From Paramecium octaurelia (Eukaryota > Ciliophora > Oligohymenophorea > Peniculida > Parameciidae), in NCBI GenBank assembly GCA_905182995.1, contig CAJJDP010000040.1:68834-132833 (forward strand): a stretch of 64,000 nucleotides of DNA. Reading direction: 5' to 3'. Position 1 is the stretch's first letter. Every line of letters begins with the position of its first letter. Positions 48,728 to 61,255 of the stretch are shown here, in pieces. Below the pieces are notes generated by a model. That model saw nothing but the letters and a program-made list of their open reading frames with translations. It had not been told where the DNA came from and made no database searches. The position numbers and the translations under genes were made by a program.

Positions 48728-48836
48728 AGATTAAAAGATAAATTAAATTAAAAGAAATTCATTATGAAAGAATATTTGACTATTATTGTTATGAAAGAAT
48801 TGATAAAATATGTTGAATTGTAATTAAGTAAGATTT

Positions 48837-50347
48837 TCAAACTTCTAGCTCATTTTTACAAATTGGACAGTGTCTGCTTTTCTTGAGCCATTTGTCAATG
48901 CAATCATCATGAAAATAATGTACTATACATATATAGGAATATATTAATACAGCATGGAATCGTCTTAACTAGATCTTCTTCCTCATATTCACAAAGACAT
49001 ATCAGACATTTCATATGGTCCTCATCCAATTGTTTAATTTGTTCTAAATTAATCTTCCTTACTGGCAATTACTATATCTCATGATCTTCACATCCCAGAT
49101 GACCATCGATAGTGCCATTTTCATTTAACTATATGAAAGTATTCAACAATCTATGCAAGGATTCAATCTAGTCCTATCTTGTGTTATTTCCATTATTAGT
49201 AGATCTGTTTATAATATTATAGCTTTGATTTGATTGCAGTTGTTATAGATTCATTCGCTAATCAACTTAATCTGTGATTTGAATGTGTGTTTAATTTGGG
49301 ATGACAAAGCCATAATCCTCATCTAAACACACTTCGAAAATGAAGTCGCCAATCCTCAAAATCTACCCTTTCTCCAAATACCTGGTCAATCCTGCAAAGT
49401 ACGGTTGGATGACTTGGTTAAGTACTTACTAAATTGCTTGATTTCTAATGCTACGAGAGAATTCTATGGGTTGTTTCAAAATGATGAATTACACTGAAGA
49501 CAACCTCGGAACATTCGAAATACATTCCATTTTTGTGTATAAGTGCAATCTCCCCGATTACTCAGTGCATTGCAATATAAAATATTCTTGATTGTTGATT
49601 TTTATATATGAATCTAATAATATCCCCACAAATTCATACCCTAAATGAGCTGATTTTCTTTCGGATGAGAGAAGAAATAATGGAAAAGTTCATCTTAGCA
49701 GTTTTTTCTTTGCGTATACACTTTCAATCTGTACAGGATTCTGTCTGTATATGATTCATAACAGTAGATCTTTGTGCCAGTACCCACAATACCTTGGAGT
49801 TAGGAACCACATCCAACCACTCGGAATTCAAACTGGTCGATATTGAAGCAAGCCCCTGATGTGATTACTCTCTCTCTCGTCTGGAAGAAGGGCAATATGA
49901 TTTGGGTCATCAAATGTCCATATGAGATGTGATTAATGCAGGTCCTATTGTGATTAATAGAAATACTGATTAACACGGAGCACAACCTAATCTAGATACT
50001 ACATTGGGAAACTATATGAGCAGCATTGAACCTCCTAACTCTGATTCAAGAGAGTGATCACTCCATCCTTTATGACATAAGGAATCTGACACTCTTCACA
50101 TTAGTTAGTTCTGCCCAATCCATCGTCGAATAGTAAAAACTCGCACCTTAAACAACTTACTCTTGATGCTTTGTACTCAGGGTTTTTGAGAATTGATGAT
50201 GGAAAAGTTGAGCAGCCTGATCATGTATATTTAAACATTACTCTAGGTCAAATATTTGGTCAATTCATCTTCAGGTTTATTGGGTTGCTTCATTTGTAAG
50301 GAAGATTGATTCCCCTATTAATTTGGGTGTTTGGAACTATTTCCCAT
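48837..50347 (-). CDS. RING-H2 zinc-finger protein (probable E3 ubiquitin ligase)
   Basis: Start 50347 gives MGNSSKHPNQQGNQSSLQMK, again a myristoylation-type N-terminus. Four introns (25, 16, 29 and 28 nt; the last at 48923-48950) give a consistent 470-residue model; the 16-nt one is unusually short and uncertain. A Cys-x2-Cys pair set (CLRCEFLLFDDGLGRTNQCE) is a zinc-ribbon-like module near residue 60. A middle beta-rich part (TRYLEKGQILRIGDFIFEVC) is not recognised. The C-terminus is a canonical RING-H2: CLICLCEYEEEDLVKTIPCL, HYFHDDCIDKWLKKSRHC, then PICKNEL. RING-H2 proteins recruit an E2 and ubiquitinate substrates; membrane tethering by myristate is plausible. Confidence 0.78.
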
Positions 50348-50632
50348 CAGGAATTAATAATATATATATATTTGAAATAAAATCCAATCTTACTAGAGCG
50401 TGAGTAAGTTTCATTTCCTACAGAGAATGCTTCTCAGACTTGAAATTGATGTTTAAGTCAACTCAATTCCAATATTTCAAATCCAAAAACATGTATTTAT
50501 TAAGGAAGGGTTTTTGTTTTGTGTGTTCGATAAGAAGCATAGTAATATGAATAGAATTCTAAATTTATTAAGTTAGTAAGAATAAGCTATAAAAATTATT
50601 ATGCTTTTTTTATAATAATTAAAATTTAGAGA
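50348..50632. promoter_or_regulatory. Divergent intergenic region
   Basis: 285 bp between the divergent starts of the RING-H2 gene and the first transporter. AT-rich with a (TA)n run near 50364; presumably holds both promoters. Confidence 0.4.
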
Positions 50633-51565
50633 ATGGCAAATTACATAATTAAATAGGTTTAATAATTTGAATAAGAACATTAAACATTGGTTCCTACTTT
50701 ATACCAAATTTTGAGTAGTTTTTTTTTCGCCCTTAATCATTTTAGTGTAAAATTGTTTGATGGCATACCCGTAACTCAGATAATAATATGGAGATGTTGC
50801 TTAACATTTATAATAATCAGATTGCTTAATCAAATATTGCCATTGCAATCCTACCCAAAAAACAAGAAGATAATGAGCAAACTCTTGATTAGAGGTGCCA
50901 TAGGAATGTTTGGATTCCTGGCCTGCTTCTCCTCTTTGAAATTGGTTGCCGTGTCTGAAGCAGTAGTACTGATGAAGACCAATCCTATTTGGACTACCCT
51001 CATATTGGTGTACGTGCAGAGGAAGGAGAAGATCAACATTAGAACAGCCTTGGAGATACTGACTTGTATTATAGGTGTAATTTTCATAACAAAGCCTCCC
51101 TTAATATTTGGAATTGAGAATTCAGAATATTCAGTTTTATATTTAGTAGGGCTCTGTTTGGCACTTGTAACCGCATTAGAAACAGCTGTGGCATAAGTGA
51201 TTATTAAATCATTAAATAATCAAGTTCATTCATTTGTAATATTGCAATACTTTTCCTTATTTGCAATGGCAGGGGCAGTGCTCTTTCAATTGTATTCGCC
51301 TTTCGAGGATATGAGATTTCTCTCTTGGAAGGAAGCTGCAATACTCTTGTTCAGTGGATTCTTGGGCTGTTTGGGATCGATGTTCATGAATAGAGCAATG
51401 ATGTTGGGGAAAGTCACACAAATGGCTCTAATAGGGGAGACTCAGATAGTGTTCAATATTCTTTTGGATTTGTTGATTTTGAAATAGATGATCGGGATGA
51501 CCAGTTGGATAGGAATTGGGATGATAGCCACAAGTCTGACCTCAAATATAATGTAGAAGAACTGA
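50633..51565 (+). CDS. EamA-type drug/metabolite transporter (SLC35G-like), copy 1
   Basis: Single exon, 310 residues with about ten hydrophobic helices in two EamA halves. Family marks: FSVKLFDGIPVTQIIIWRCC at the end of helix 1/start of helix 2, GMFGFLACFSSLKLVAVSEA, VVLMKTNPIWTTLILVYV, IGVIFITKPPLIFG, and in the second half GFLGCLGSMFMNRAMMLGKV. These carriers export or exchange small metabolites or nucleotide sugars across the plasma membrane or Golgi; substrate unknown. The neighbour 38 bp downstream is a tandem paralogue. Confidence 0.85.
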
Positions 51566-51603
51566 TTATTAAACAAATTATTTATGTCTAATTAAATATA
51601 AAT

Positions 51604-52566
51604 ATGGCAAATTTGCTTATAGGTTTGACACAATAGCTTAAAGTGTTAGAGAAACAATATCCCACAGGGTTGCCTGCCTTTTATTAGTTGATGTCCAGTT
51701 TGACATTCGCACTCCATACATTTAGTATTAAATTTTTTGAAGGGATTCCTGCCAGCTAAATCATAGTTTGGAGGTCTGTCTTGACTTTGGTTATACTCTA
51801 AATCCTTATTTAAATGTTCCCTTGCTAATCATACCCAAAAAGTAAGGGGACCCTGGTAAAGTTGATTGGAAGAGGAGTGTTCGGAGGTATTGGGTTTATC
51901 TCATTCTTTCTTGCCTTAAAATTGACGACTGTGTCTGAAGCAGTGGTGCTGATGAAAACCAATCCTTTGTGGACAACCCTGTTGGTAGTTTACATTTATA
52001 AAACTGAGAGGATGACATGGAGATCGATGATGGAAATACTCTTCTGTCTTTTTGGTGTGGTTCTAATTGCAAAACCACCTATCATAATGTCAGTACTTGG
52101 TTATGAAACTCATGAATTAGAATTCACTTACTTGTATTTCATTGGTTTGTGTCTGTCCTTATTGACAGCATTGACTACTTCCATTACCTAAGTGCTTATC
52201 AGTTCACTTTCGAAAGAGGCTCATCAATTAGTTATATTACAGTATTTTTCATTATTCGGAATAACGATGGCTTCGATCTATCAACTCTATTCCCCATTTG
52301 AGCAATTTCATTATTTGAGTTTATCAGAAATGGGTTTGATGATAATCAGTGGATTCTTGGGTTGCTTGGCATAGTTGTTCATGAATAGATCAATGATGAT
52401 TGGAGATGTAACATAGATGTCATTGGTTGGACAATCTCAAATCGTATTCAATATTTTATTGGATGTCCTCATCATGAAGCATAACATAGGAATTCTGAGT
52501 TCTTTAGGCATATTCCTGATAGCAGCCAGTTTAGTTTCCAACATTTATAAGAAAAAGAAAAAGTGA
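51604..52566 (+). CDS. EamA-type drug/metabolite transporter (SLC35G-like), copy 2
   Basis: Single exon, 320 residues, clearly paralogous to copy 1 along its length: FSIKFFEGIPASQIIVWRSV, KLTTVSEAVVLMKTNPLWTT, FGVVLIAKPPIIM, QLVILQYFSLFGITMASIYQ, GFLGCLAQLFMNRSMMIGDV. The tandem pair arose by local duplication; divergence is moderate, so it is not recent. Short basic C-terminus. Confidence 0.85.
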
Positions 52567-52694
52567 TCGGAATACTTGGATTGTAATTATTAAATTATTT
52601 TCTTTTTGAATAATATTCATCATATATTCCAATAATAGAATAAAATTTAGTTGTTAGATACATAAATCTCCTAATTAATAATATTAATAATTGA

Positions 52695-54390
52695 TCATAT
52701 TTTTCCACTTTTTGTTAATCTTAAAGGTTGGGATCTCTACAATAACTGACCAAAAGATTCTATTAAGTTTAGTTAATGAGTGCTTTGTAAGGTGTCCTCA
52801 TTTTCAAATCCGAAGTCTTCAAAACACTATTCTAGACGGACAATAAGAGTTTCAGCACTGGGTCTATCTTTAGGATTAAAGGACAGACAATCGGCAATTA
52901 ATCTAATAAAGTTTTCATCTATGTTCTTATCAGCCAAAGTCTATTTAATTCTCTCGTATGTGCATTCATCTCTGTACATTTCATCAGTCCATAAGAGTGA
53001 AGAATGTTCCACTGGATAGACTCCTTGATTAGCGATTTAATAAACTATCATTATTATGTAAATTAAATGATTACATATCATTCCAATCTACCAAATGTCA
53101 GAAGTAAACGTGTAATTGGATAGTCCAGTCTCAGGTGGTTCATAATTAGTAGATGATGTCAGACCAGTGAGAATTTAGTTACAGAATTCAGGAGTATCGT
53201 CTAAGGTAGTAGAGTGATCAAAGTCTGCAATTTTCAATTGAGCTCTATCTAGATCCTCATGACTCAAGAACAGATTCGAAGGTTTGAGATCTCTATGCAA
53301 GATTCGATGTTTGTGTAATTAACGAATAGCTATATATAAGTAAAGGTTGGATACCAAAAGCCAATTAACAACAGAGATCTCTTATATTTCTGTCATAAAT
53401 TTCAGAACTCTCAAAAGCCCTCTATAAATCAGTTGGGTACATTTCCATGAATAAGTACAATTGATCCTGGATTCTAAAATAAGCAAAATAATAAGCGAAA
53501 GGTTCATATTTTCTAAAGTTTTCCATAATCTCCAATTCTCTCTAAGAGCACAATATGAGATAATCCTTGTTATCTGCAATATCTAATTTTGCAGATTTCA
53601 TTACAGTCCTGTTGCTGATTCCAGGGATAGTCTTCAAGAAATCTGGAGTGTCGAACGCATAAACAAATGAATTGGCCTTTTCATCCACTAAACTTGAATC
53701 ATTTGTAAACGAAAATATTTTTTATAAAAATTCCACATAGGGCAGATCTTCAGTGAGACCTATGTTTACATCCTATAATTCCAATAAATAGTCGATAATT
53801 TCTTAAAAGTCAGAGCCTTAACACTCTAATCCCATCCTGGAAACTAAAAGTGACTTCAATGAAAATTGATACCTAATTCTATGTAACTAATAAAAGACTC
53901 ATCTGGAGTGATGACTCTATTGAATTCAAAGTCAATTTATTAAAGACAAACATGCGAACCAATAATGATGACCTTCTCTGGTGTTATCAAGAATGGTAGT
54001 CTTCTCTTACACAACTCCTGCAATGCTTATAAATTCATTATCATTTGTACTTATTGCCACCAACGAGGCCACGTAGATTTTCTCATCTGAATTCATATGC
54101 TCTAAATTATTCTACAGTGAGTATTCCTAATAATCTGGACCAACCAATGAATTTTCTGGCAGATACAAATCCAACACAGGCAATATGTTATACAACTTGA
54201 TTTTCCTCAGCATCAAAAATCTCTCATTGTTGATTTCGTGTATTGTGAATCTTCGTATTATGTAATTGTAATCATTTGTCCTCCTTCTCCCCTTGTATTC
54301 CTTCCTATCAACTAATTCAAATTACAATAAATTAATCGGTTGTTCTCTTCAATTCTAACTAGAAATAGGAATCCTCGAGTCTCTCCTCAT
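52695..54390 (-). CDS. Divergent protein kinase-like protein with DFD in place of DFG
   Basis: C-terminal kinase domain: VMKSAKLDIADNKDYLILCS (probable ATP lysine), RELEIMENFRKYEPFAYYFA (helix C region), LYLFMEMYPTDLQRAFE, catalytic loop HKHRILHRDLKPSNLFLS, then LKIADFDHSTTLDDTPEFC, where the metal-binding motif reads DFD, and YEPPETGLSNYTFTSDIWQI in the activation/P+1 region. The domain ends FNPKDRPSAETLIVRLEQ. An N-terminal region of about 250 residues is not recognised (EYKGRRRTNDYNYIIRRFTI). The start is unsure: from ATG 54390 (MRRDSRIPISSQN) the frame meets a TGA at 54349-54351 and then continues. Catalytic residues HRD and the first Asp of DFD are present, so activity is possible. Confidence 0.72.
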
Positions 54391-54534
54391 TGAAATATGG
54401 CACTCTTTATTACATTTATTATATTAATGTACTATGATCAAATAGAATAAACATATAAATATCAAAATAATTAAAAATAGATAGAATTATTCAAAAAGTA
54501 TATCCTCATTAAAACTCCTCATTATCAAAAGAGA

Positions 54535-55832
54535 CACAACTATTTCGATGTGGATTCAACAATAGTGATTACTCCATCTGTTAAATCAAATTCTCCACAG
54601 AACCTAACTCTTTTTTAAGTTCCTCCATCTCTCTTTGTAAATCATTGAATTCCATCAAATTGAATTCCTTATATCATCATAATAAATCTATACTTTTGAT
54701 TTGACAACCCTTTCCAATTTCTACTTGATCTCCTTTATTAGAAACTCTCTCTTCTTCCTTACCTCCTATAAATTGATTTCAATTTCTTCACTGATTTATT
54801 TAGGCTGTTAAAATTATTATGATTTGATTTCCTTCAATTTTCTGGCCGTAACTGTTTAAAATACATCCTTAATAATTTACACAGCAGTCCTAAGCTATTT
54901 CTCAGGTATCTGATTTAAATAATACTCATCATTTTTAGATAAGTATTCGTGTACAATTTGTCTTAATTCTGGATCGTCCAAGAAATCTGTATTCGTCTAA
55001 AAATTCTGTTCTGATTGCTTCTTAGAAGACAATGATCGACCTTAATTATCGAACTCTAAGATTGCTGTCTTCAATTCGTCGTTCTCCTGAATTAATTAAT
55101 CATTCTACAGACTCAACTCACTGTAAGTCTAAGTGAACTCTTAAATAAGCTTCTCGTTTTCAAATGACCTAAGATCCTTTTCTTACTTCAACATCAATTT
55201 CAAATCGTTGATCTCCTTCTCCTTCTATTTTAATATCTTTTAGAATTTCTCCTACACTGTTTTCTACTCTAAAATCTCATTGTCTTTCGCATTCAACTTT
55301 TCCTTAAACTCTTAAAGTTAACTCGAGATCTATTTATATTTCGCTTCATTTAACTTAGCCTACTGTTGATATTTCTGAAATTCCTTCTCTTAACTACTCT
55401 CAATAACACAATAGTTACTCCTAACATTTTTATTATAATTGAGTATAACTTCGATCGGTCTCGCATTTCTTCATCCTCTCCTTCTCTTATTCCTCCTTCA
55501 ATTATTCATATCTCTTAGAGATCACCCTTAGATTATCCTCCAAATTATAAATCCTTTAAAACAGTTGTTCCCTAGATTCTTAACGAAATGGTGAAGTGTT
55601 CTCATAATATGGAAATTGAGGCTATATATTTTGGTTTATGGTTTGCTGAACTTGGGGGTATCCCACATTGTATTTAATTGGAGTCATCTACTGTTTGTCG
55701 CTATACTAATGGAAATAATTTCATCTATTGTACACTGTATCCTTTGAAAGGTGATGTGTTAATCGCTTTTTCAGGAGTTTTGGTGACATAAGTGGATGGA
55801 GTTTATATCAGTTTTAGAGGTTGTTTTTGCAT
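54535..55832 (-). CDS. Long coiled-coil protein
   Basis: Start 55832 (MQKQPLKLIQTPSTYVTKTP), an intron of 19 nt near residue 46, a Pro/Gln/Asn-rich N-terminal region (YPQVQQTINQNIQPQFPYYE) and then continuous Glu/Lys/Gln-rich heptads (EQLFQRIYNLEDNLRVISKR, YEQLKEEQEKERMKK) to TGA 54535-54537, roughly 400 residues. Further small introns are likely. Such proteins are typical of ciliate cytoskeleton or basal body structures, but no family is recognised. Confidence 0.65.
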
Positions 55833-55914
55833 TAACGAATAATAATAATTAATTTTTATATATAAATGATAAAGGATTTTTTGTTTAACACAGATTAACT
55901 TATCATGTATTGAG

Positions 55915-57535
55915 ATGTTCAACTATGCCTAATATTTAGAGCCTTATTTTTGTATCACTAATTCAACTGATATTTGTAATCTTCAATTCTTTTCTAATAA
56001 CGGCGATTAAAGGAAATCTTGTTATTTCGCAAAAGATTTCTGGGTAGATCAATTGCCATTGTTATTTCATAGAATTAAAGAGTTTGGAGTTTTATTCATC
56101 TCGTTTTAATCTGTCAAACATGGAAGAAAGTAACATACTCTAAACTATCCTATTATTTCCAATCGGCAACTAATCTAATTGATTAAACTAATCCATTATA
56201 TTATTTCAGGAATAATTTCATGTCTTGGAATTGCTTTCTTAATACATATTGCCCAAATACAAATAGCGAAATGGAGAGTTTCTATTGTAAGAACCTATTT
56301 TTTGTTTCAAAACTTGAATCAAGCTCTGATCGATTAAGACAATGAGATCTAAAGATTTTTGGAGGTCGATGAATTGTCACACATGAAGTACTACTCTCTT
56401 ATGAAATTATATAAAAATGGTTAGTAATCTCTCAAATAAGAATACAGAAATATCGATCATCGATTAAATAGAAATTTTAGGATAAACAATTGGCTCTGGT
56501 TTTTAAATAGATGCTTTGGAACTAATCTATTTCATTCCTTTCTATGAATTATTTTTAAGCTAAGGTGCAAGAAGTCATTGATTTTCATAATGATGTCCAA
56601 TACCTAGAACTTGCTTTTAGTAATCGCTCAGTACATTTCATATAATCATATGCAAATCCATCTACTCAGTAGATGAGAGAGTACACCTACGAAGAATTAC
56701 GATCGGAATCAAAAAAAACTTGAAGAATATTTTGCTAAATAATGCATAAGAGATATTGAATTCAATTAAATTATATTCTATGTTAGCAACAAATTTCAGT
56801 AGCCAATTTTGTTTCCATCATACCCATTTAGGGTTAGTTGAGTAAAGTTGGAGTTGGAGAAGAAATAATCAAAAGAATGCTTCAAATTCATAATGGATGT
56901 ATATGTAAAAGGAATTCCTAACTTATTATTTGCTGTTTCTTTTTTATTTTCAAAAACCTGTCACATAATGGATTAATTCAGGTTGAATCCTATTAGATAA
57001 AACATGGAAAGAACTCATTAAGGACCTTATTTTGCTTAACCGTCGACTGATCAAGCTATTGAAGCCACTAAAGATTTTGGATATGCCTAAATCGCCTACC
57101 CCTAAAAATCAATTAATCAAACTAAAATCTGCTAAGGTCTATGAACTGCTTCTCCATTAAATTATTTGAAGAAGAAAATATCATTGCCATTGCCTAATTT
57201 AATCAATGCAATACTGCACCAGGAAGAACCTATGAAATAAATAGTGACGCGAAGATTTTAAAGGGATTCAATACATTAAACAATATACTGAAGGATTCTA
57301 TTCATATGATTATTGGATACCAAATTTCGAACATTATTAGATGCGATGGATCCTTCCATTGCCAAACTAATTCATATGATTAAAAGGATGGTTCAACCTT
57401 GACAAGAGATTTCCTCATTTTGAATTCAAATTGAAAGCCTATATCAATCAATTGGTTTAAACAAAGAGAAAAAAGGTTTACAGAAACAAATTTGGATATA
57501 TATCTTAATTTTGGAGTATGCTGAATGAATTAATG
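55915..57535 (+). CDS. Single- or two-pass membrane protein, uncharacterised
   Basis: ATG 55915 (MFNYAQYLEPYFCITNSTDI) is 82 bp from the divergent coiled-coil gene. An N-terminal domain with several Cys precedes a hydrophobic helix near residues 110-135 (IHYIISGIISCLGIAFLIHI) and a charged helical segment (RFLEVDELSHMKYYSLMKLY). Downstream exons need frame changes; good blocks are YLELAFSNRSVHFIQSYANP, CFKFIMDVYVKGIPNLLFAV and GPYFAQPSTDQAIEATKDFG, then FNQCNTAPGRTYEINSDAKI. Exon borders between 56.5 and 57.5 kb are not settled. The end is about 57.5 kb, convergent with the next gene. No family recognised. Confidence 0.5.
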
Positions 57536-57578
57536 ATTTTTCAAAATTAGAATATTCAATCTTTTTATATAATTTCAC

Positions 57579-60544
57579 TCATATATCAATATGATACTAA
57601 ATTCTCAAAATCAGGATTACCTCATCGTAATCATTGTCGTTATAAAGTTTCAAACTTTTAATTTCATCTATTCCTCTTTTTATATATTTTTTAAGTTCAG
57701 GAATTAATGTGATTGATTTTTTAGTGGTTCGATTAATTTTCATTAGAATTTCAAGAATCGAACAAATTAATTTTAAATTAAATTCTTTATCCAAAAGTCT
57801 TACAATTCCCTCCTGTATTTTAGTTGATGTCCCATTTGATGGATCATGCAGTTATAAATACTTTAAGATCTCTATTAGTAATGATTAATCCTTCTCTTCA
57901 TTTAATTTAAGCTTTTGAATCTAAGCAAATATCAGGGGATTTTACTGACCCACAGAATTGATAGCAGATAAAATTTCAAAACCAATTTAATTGTCTATCT
58001 CCTTAATTCTGGTTCCGATTCCTGCCAAATACTTCTCCAATATATTTTGATCTATTCTATGAAGTCTTTTAAGCACAAAAAGAATCAAAGATATATGGTT
58101 TAATGGCAAATCTTTTGGTACTACTTTTAATTGTAGTTTAGTCACAAATTAATCTTTTATATTACTATCTACTTCATGAAGGATCTGAAACACCTCGGCG
58201 TAATTGTAAGAATTTATAGAATCCATATTCTCATATAAATATCTAATTTAAAATATAATTTACTAAATGATTCGATTGCCTAATTAAGGTGTCATTTTTT
58301 CATTTTTTATTATAACAAATGTTAAAGCTATTATATCAAATGTTGGCATTTCGTTCAAATTTCTAGAGTTTATTTCATTCAATAGGAGATCCCACTTTGC
58401 AGATTAAAACATGTCCTTAGTTTTTGAGAATAAATCAATATATATATGAAATCCAAATGAATTTAAAGATGATAGATTTTTCTAAATGTAATTGTGGCAG
58501 TTTTAATAAATAGAAAATAACAATTTGTGAACCCTATTATCATAAGATTATGCCTAAATAATATACTTCGAATATTACATAAAAGTACTTTAAAACTGGA
58601 TAATATTTTAACAACATGAATCTACTCATAATGTTTTTTAATTTTGGTAAATTAATATCAATTTCTTCAATTTGATTAATAAACTTATTCATTATTTTAC
58701 GTTCTTCCATTTAAATTGCTTCACTTTGCCCTTCTAAGTTTCTCCTCCCTTATAATAGATGCAACTCTAAAAACACTCTCCAAAGACGTTCTTCCGCTGT
58801 TTAGGGTACCTATTCGAACAACTCAGCTTAGAATTTATCGACTGATTGTCTGCTTAAAGGTATGACCCTGTAAAACCCAATATACCAAAATATAGTTATG
58901 AAAAATAAGCATTTTTAATCATAAGTTGCATTCAAACTTATAGAGTCTATTACACTTTCAAAGATTTTTTTATCATACACATTTTGATTTATAGCACTTT
59001 CTACATAGCAACTAAGAGCTTGTATAAAATAGTTAAACTCGTATGGGTCTAATTCTTTAAAATCTCTTCCGATTAAATTGATAAATTAAGGGAATAATCC
59101 TTTATTAAACTCCTTAGAATTGAATTGTGCCACCATGATTTGGTGATACCCAATAGATTGTTGAATACCCTTATAATTAACAGGTGTCTTTAGACAAAGA
59201 TCGATGTATTTTGTCAACTTTTATTTATCCTTTAGAAGAATGGATTTCCCTTGACAAAAAGCCATAAATAATTTCATTAAAATATTCAATTTAAAAAAAT
59301 TCTCAAATAAACCAAGTCTCCTCAGTAAACTCATTATTATCTAATGGTAATAGAATTTAATCAAATATACAATCGCCACACACGCACGACAACCCTTATA
59401 TAAAATATCATTAAATTCTGATTGATATTACTTTCATAACTTAATTCTAGCGTTTCTTTAATTGTTTAAAGTAATTTAATTCGAAGCAGTAAAGAATCCA
59501 AAAATCGATTTATCAGGCTTACTTTAGTTTGTTTGTATTTACAGGTTTTCAATATCATTTAATTATTATCTAAATAGAGCATACTTCGATATGCCTTTTA
59601 ATCTAATACAGTTTGATTACTTTTAATATATTGAAAAATGCATTCCCTAAGAAAACCATGTGAACACTCAAAAACAATATAACCCTCTTGGAACAGTTTT
59701 CTAAAGCAATTTTCACATTTTAGTTTTGTAGGGTACAAAATGTTATTATTACTAATTTGCAGCAATAGTTTTTTTAAATTTCATTTTATTTGATGAATCC
59801 TTCAAATTTATTTTACTATTTTTCTACATAATATTCCTCCAAAGTTTCACAGATTTCGTCTTTGAAATCGTCTAATTTAATTTTTTAACTCAAATAAGGT
59901 ATTATATCTTTTGCCTTAATTAAGGGAATTTCTCTTGCTAAATGTACCTTTCTCCAACATCAATCTAATTTATAGAATCAACTATTATCTTTATTTGTTA
60001 TTGTCTTCCTATTTTAATGCAATATACTTAGCACCCTCAATAAGATCTATTTCAATAGTCTTTTTGATGGTATTTTCGTAATCGCCTAACATATGCAGTA
60101 TATAAACATATGGCTAAATGAAATTTGTCTTCAAGAAAAACTAAGAAGTAATTCTTTGGATTTATCAATTTAAATCTAGAGTTTTATATAAAAAATAAGT
60201 CTATTGTTACTCAAAAAATAAATAGCATCCAAATCTTTCTTGAAGAATATCAACATAAAATTCATAGTTTTATTCCCTTGCTTACTTTTAATGTTATTTT
60301 GGAATCATATTATCACGCTTCAAAAAAGCAAATAGTTAAGTTAAGTCATATTTTTTTTAATAGTTCATTATAATCCTTGGCTCTGTTAAAAGATGATTTC
60401 ATTAAAATTGATTCAAAAGGATACATAGACCTTATTAATAAATATGGAATAATCAATTAGATTTGATTCCATTGAATCTTGAGTAAGGAAAAATTCATCC
60501 TTTAACCGTTCTTTTTTCACTTTATTATGATATTGATTAAACAT
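57579..60544 (-). CDS. Large helical protein, uncharacterised
   Basis: ATG 60544 (MFNQYHNKVKKERLKDEFFL) to TGA 57579-57581, with several introns of which one, 58554-58578 (25 nt), is well placed. The translated blocks are almost wholly alpha-helical and charged: YQKLFMAFCQGKSILLKD-like segment, NYFIQALSCYVESAINQNVY, IMSRFMLLKYYPVLKYFYAQ, and towards the end YAEVFQILHEVDSNIKDQFV, PLNHISLILFVLKRLHRIDQ, LEKYLAGIGTRIKEIDNQIG. The tandem helix-turn-helix look is like helical-repeat organellar RNA-binding proteins of the FASTK/OPR kind, but no diagnostic domain is seen. N-terminal exon structure is unsure. Confidence 0.55.
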
Positions 60545-61255
60545 TGTGATGGAAATGTATACTTAATCACATTCATATATGCTAATTAATCGAAAAATTT
60601 AATAAAATGATATATGATTAGAACTTCATAATTATAAAGGTATCAAATGCATCAAGATCTTCATTCTTGATTTACGATTTAAGTTCAATCTAAAAAAAGA
60701 GCGAACTTGATGCAATCTAATTAATTCAGGATTAAAATTATATAATTCAGATATTTTTGAGACACATCATTTAATCCTTTAGCTTGATAAGATGCTTATA
60801 AGTTCGATTCGTTTAGTTGTCAAAATACTAAATTAAGTGTTTTATTTATGTAATCTTACACTCAAATTACAATTATGTAGAAGTATCAATTAATTTAATT
60901 TATTAAGTATTATTTTACCGTTTAATGTTTAAAAACAGCTATAAAATGATTTTTAAAGTTTCATGGTTTGTACTATCTAATAAAATGATATAGTTTTAGT
61001 AAATTATCATTCTATTATTTTATTGATATGTTTTCTATGTATTGTTAAAACAATATAACATAGAAAGAATTGAGAATAAGAAAGAATTTATGTAACATTG
61101 ATTAACCTATATTTTAATTATTATCAATATCATTTTTCTTAGAAGTATTAGAGTTTTAAACATTTAATTTGTTGATTATATTTTATTTAAAGAGTAGGTT
61201 ATTATATTAAATTCATAATATTTCATTAAATTCAATTTTATCATTCCAAATAAGG
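60545..61255. other. Very AT-rich intergenic region
   Basis: About 710 bp between two minus-strand genes; it should contain the promoter of the helical protein gene and the 3' flank of the large membrane protein. No RNA gene, repeat or coding frame is convincing. Confidence 0.4.

Noticed and set aside
48494-48751. Plus-strand open frame of 85 codons with membrane-like residues
   Set aside because: It is the shadow of the NSUN2 N-terminus: the minus strand, after removing the 29-nt intron 48558-48586, gives a clear family match through this stretch.
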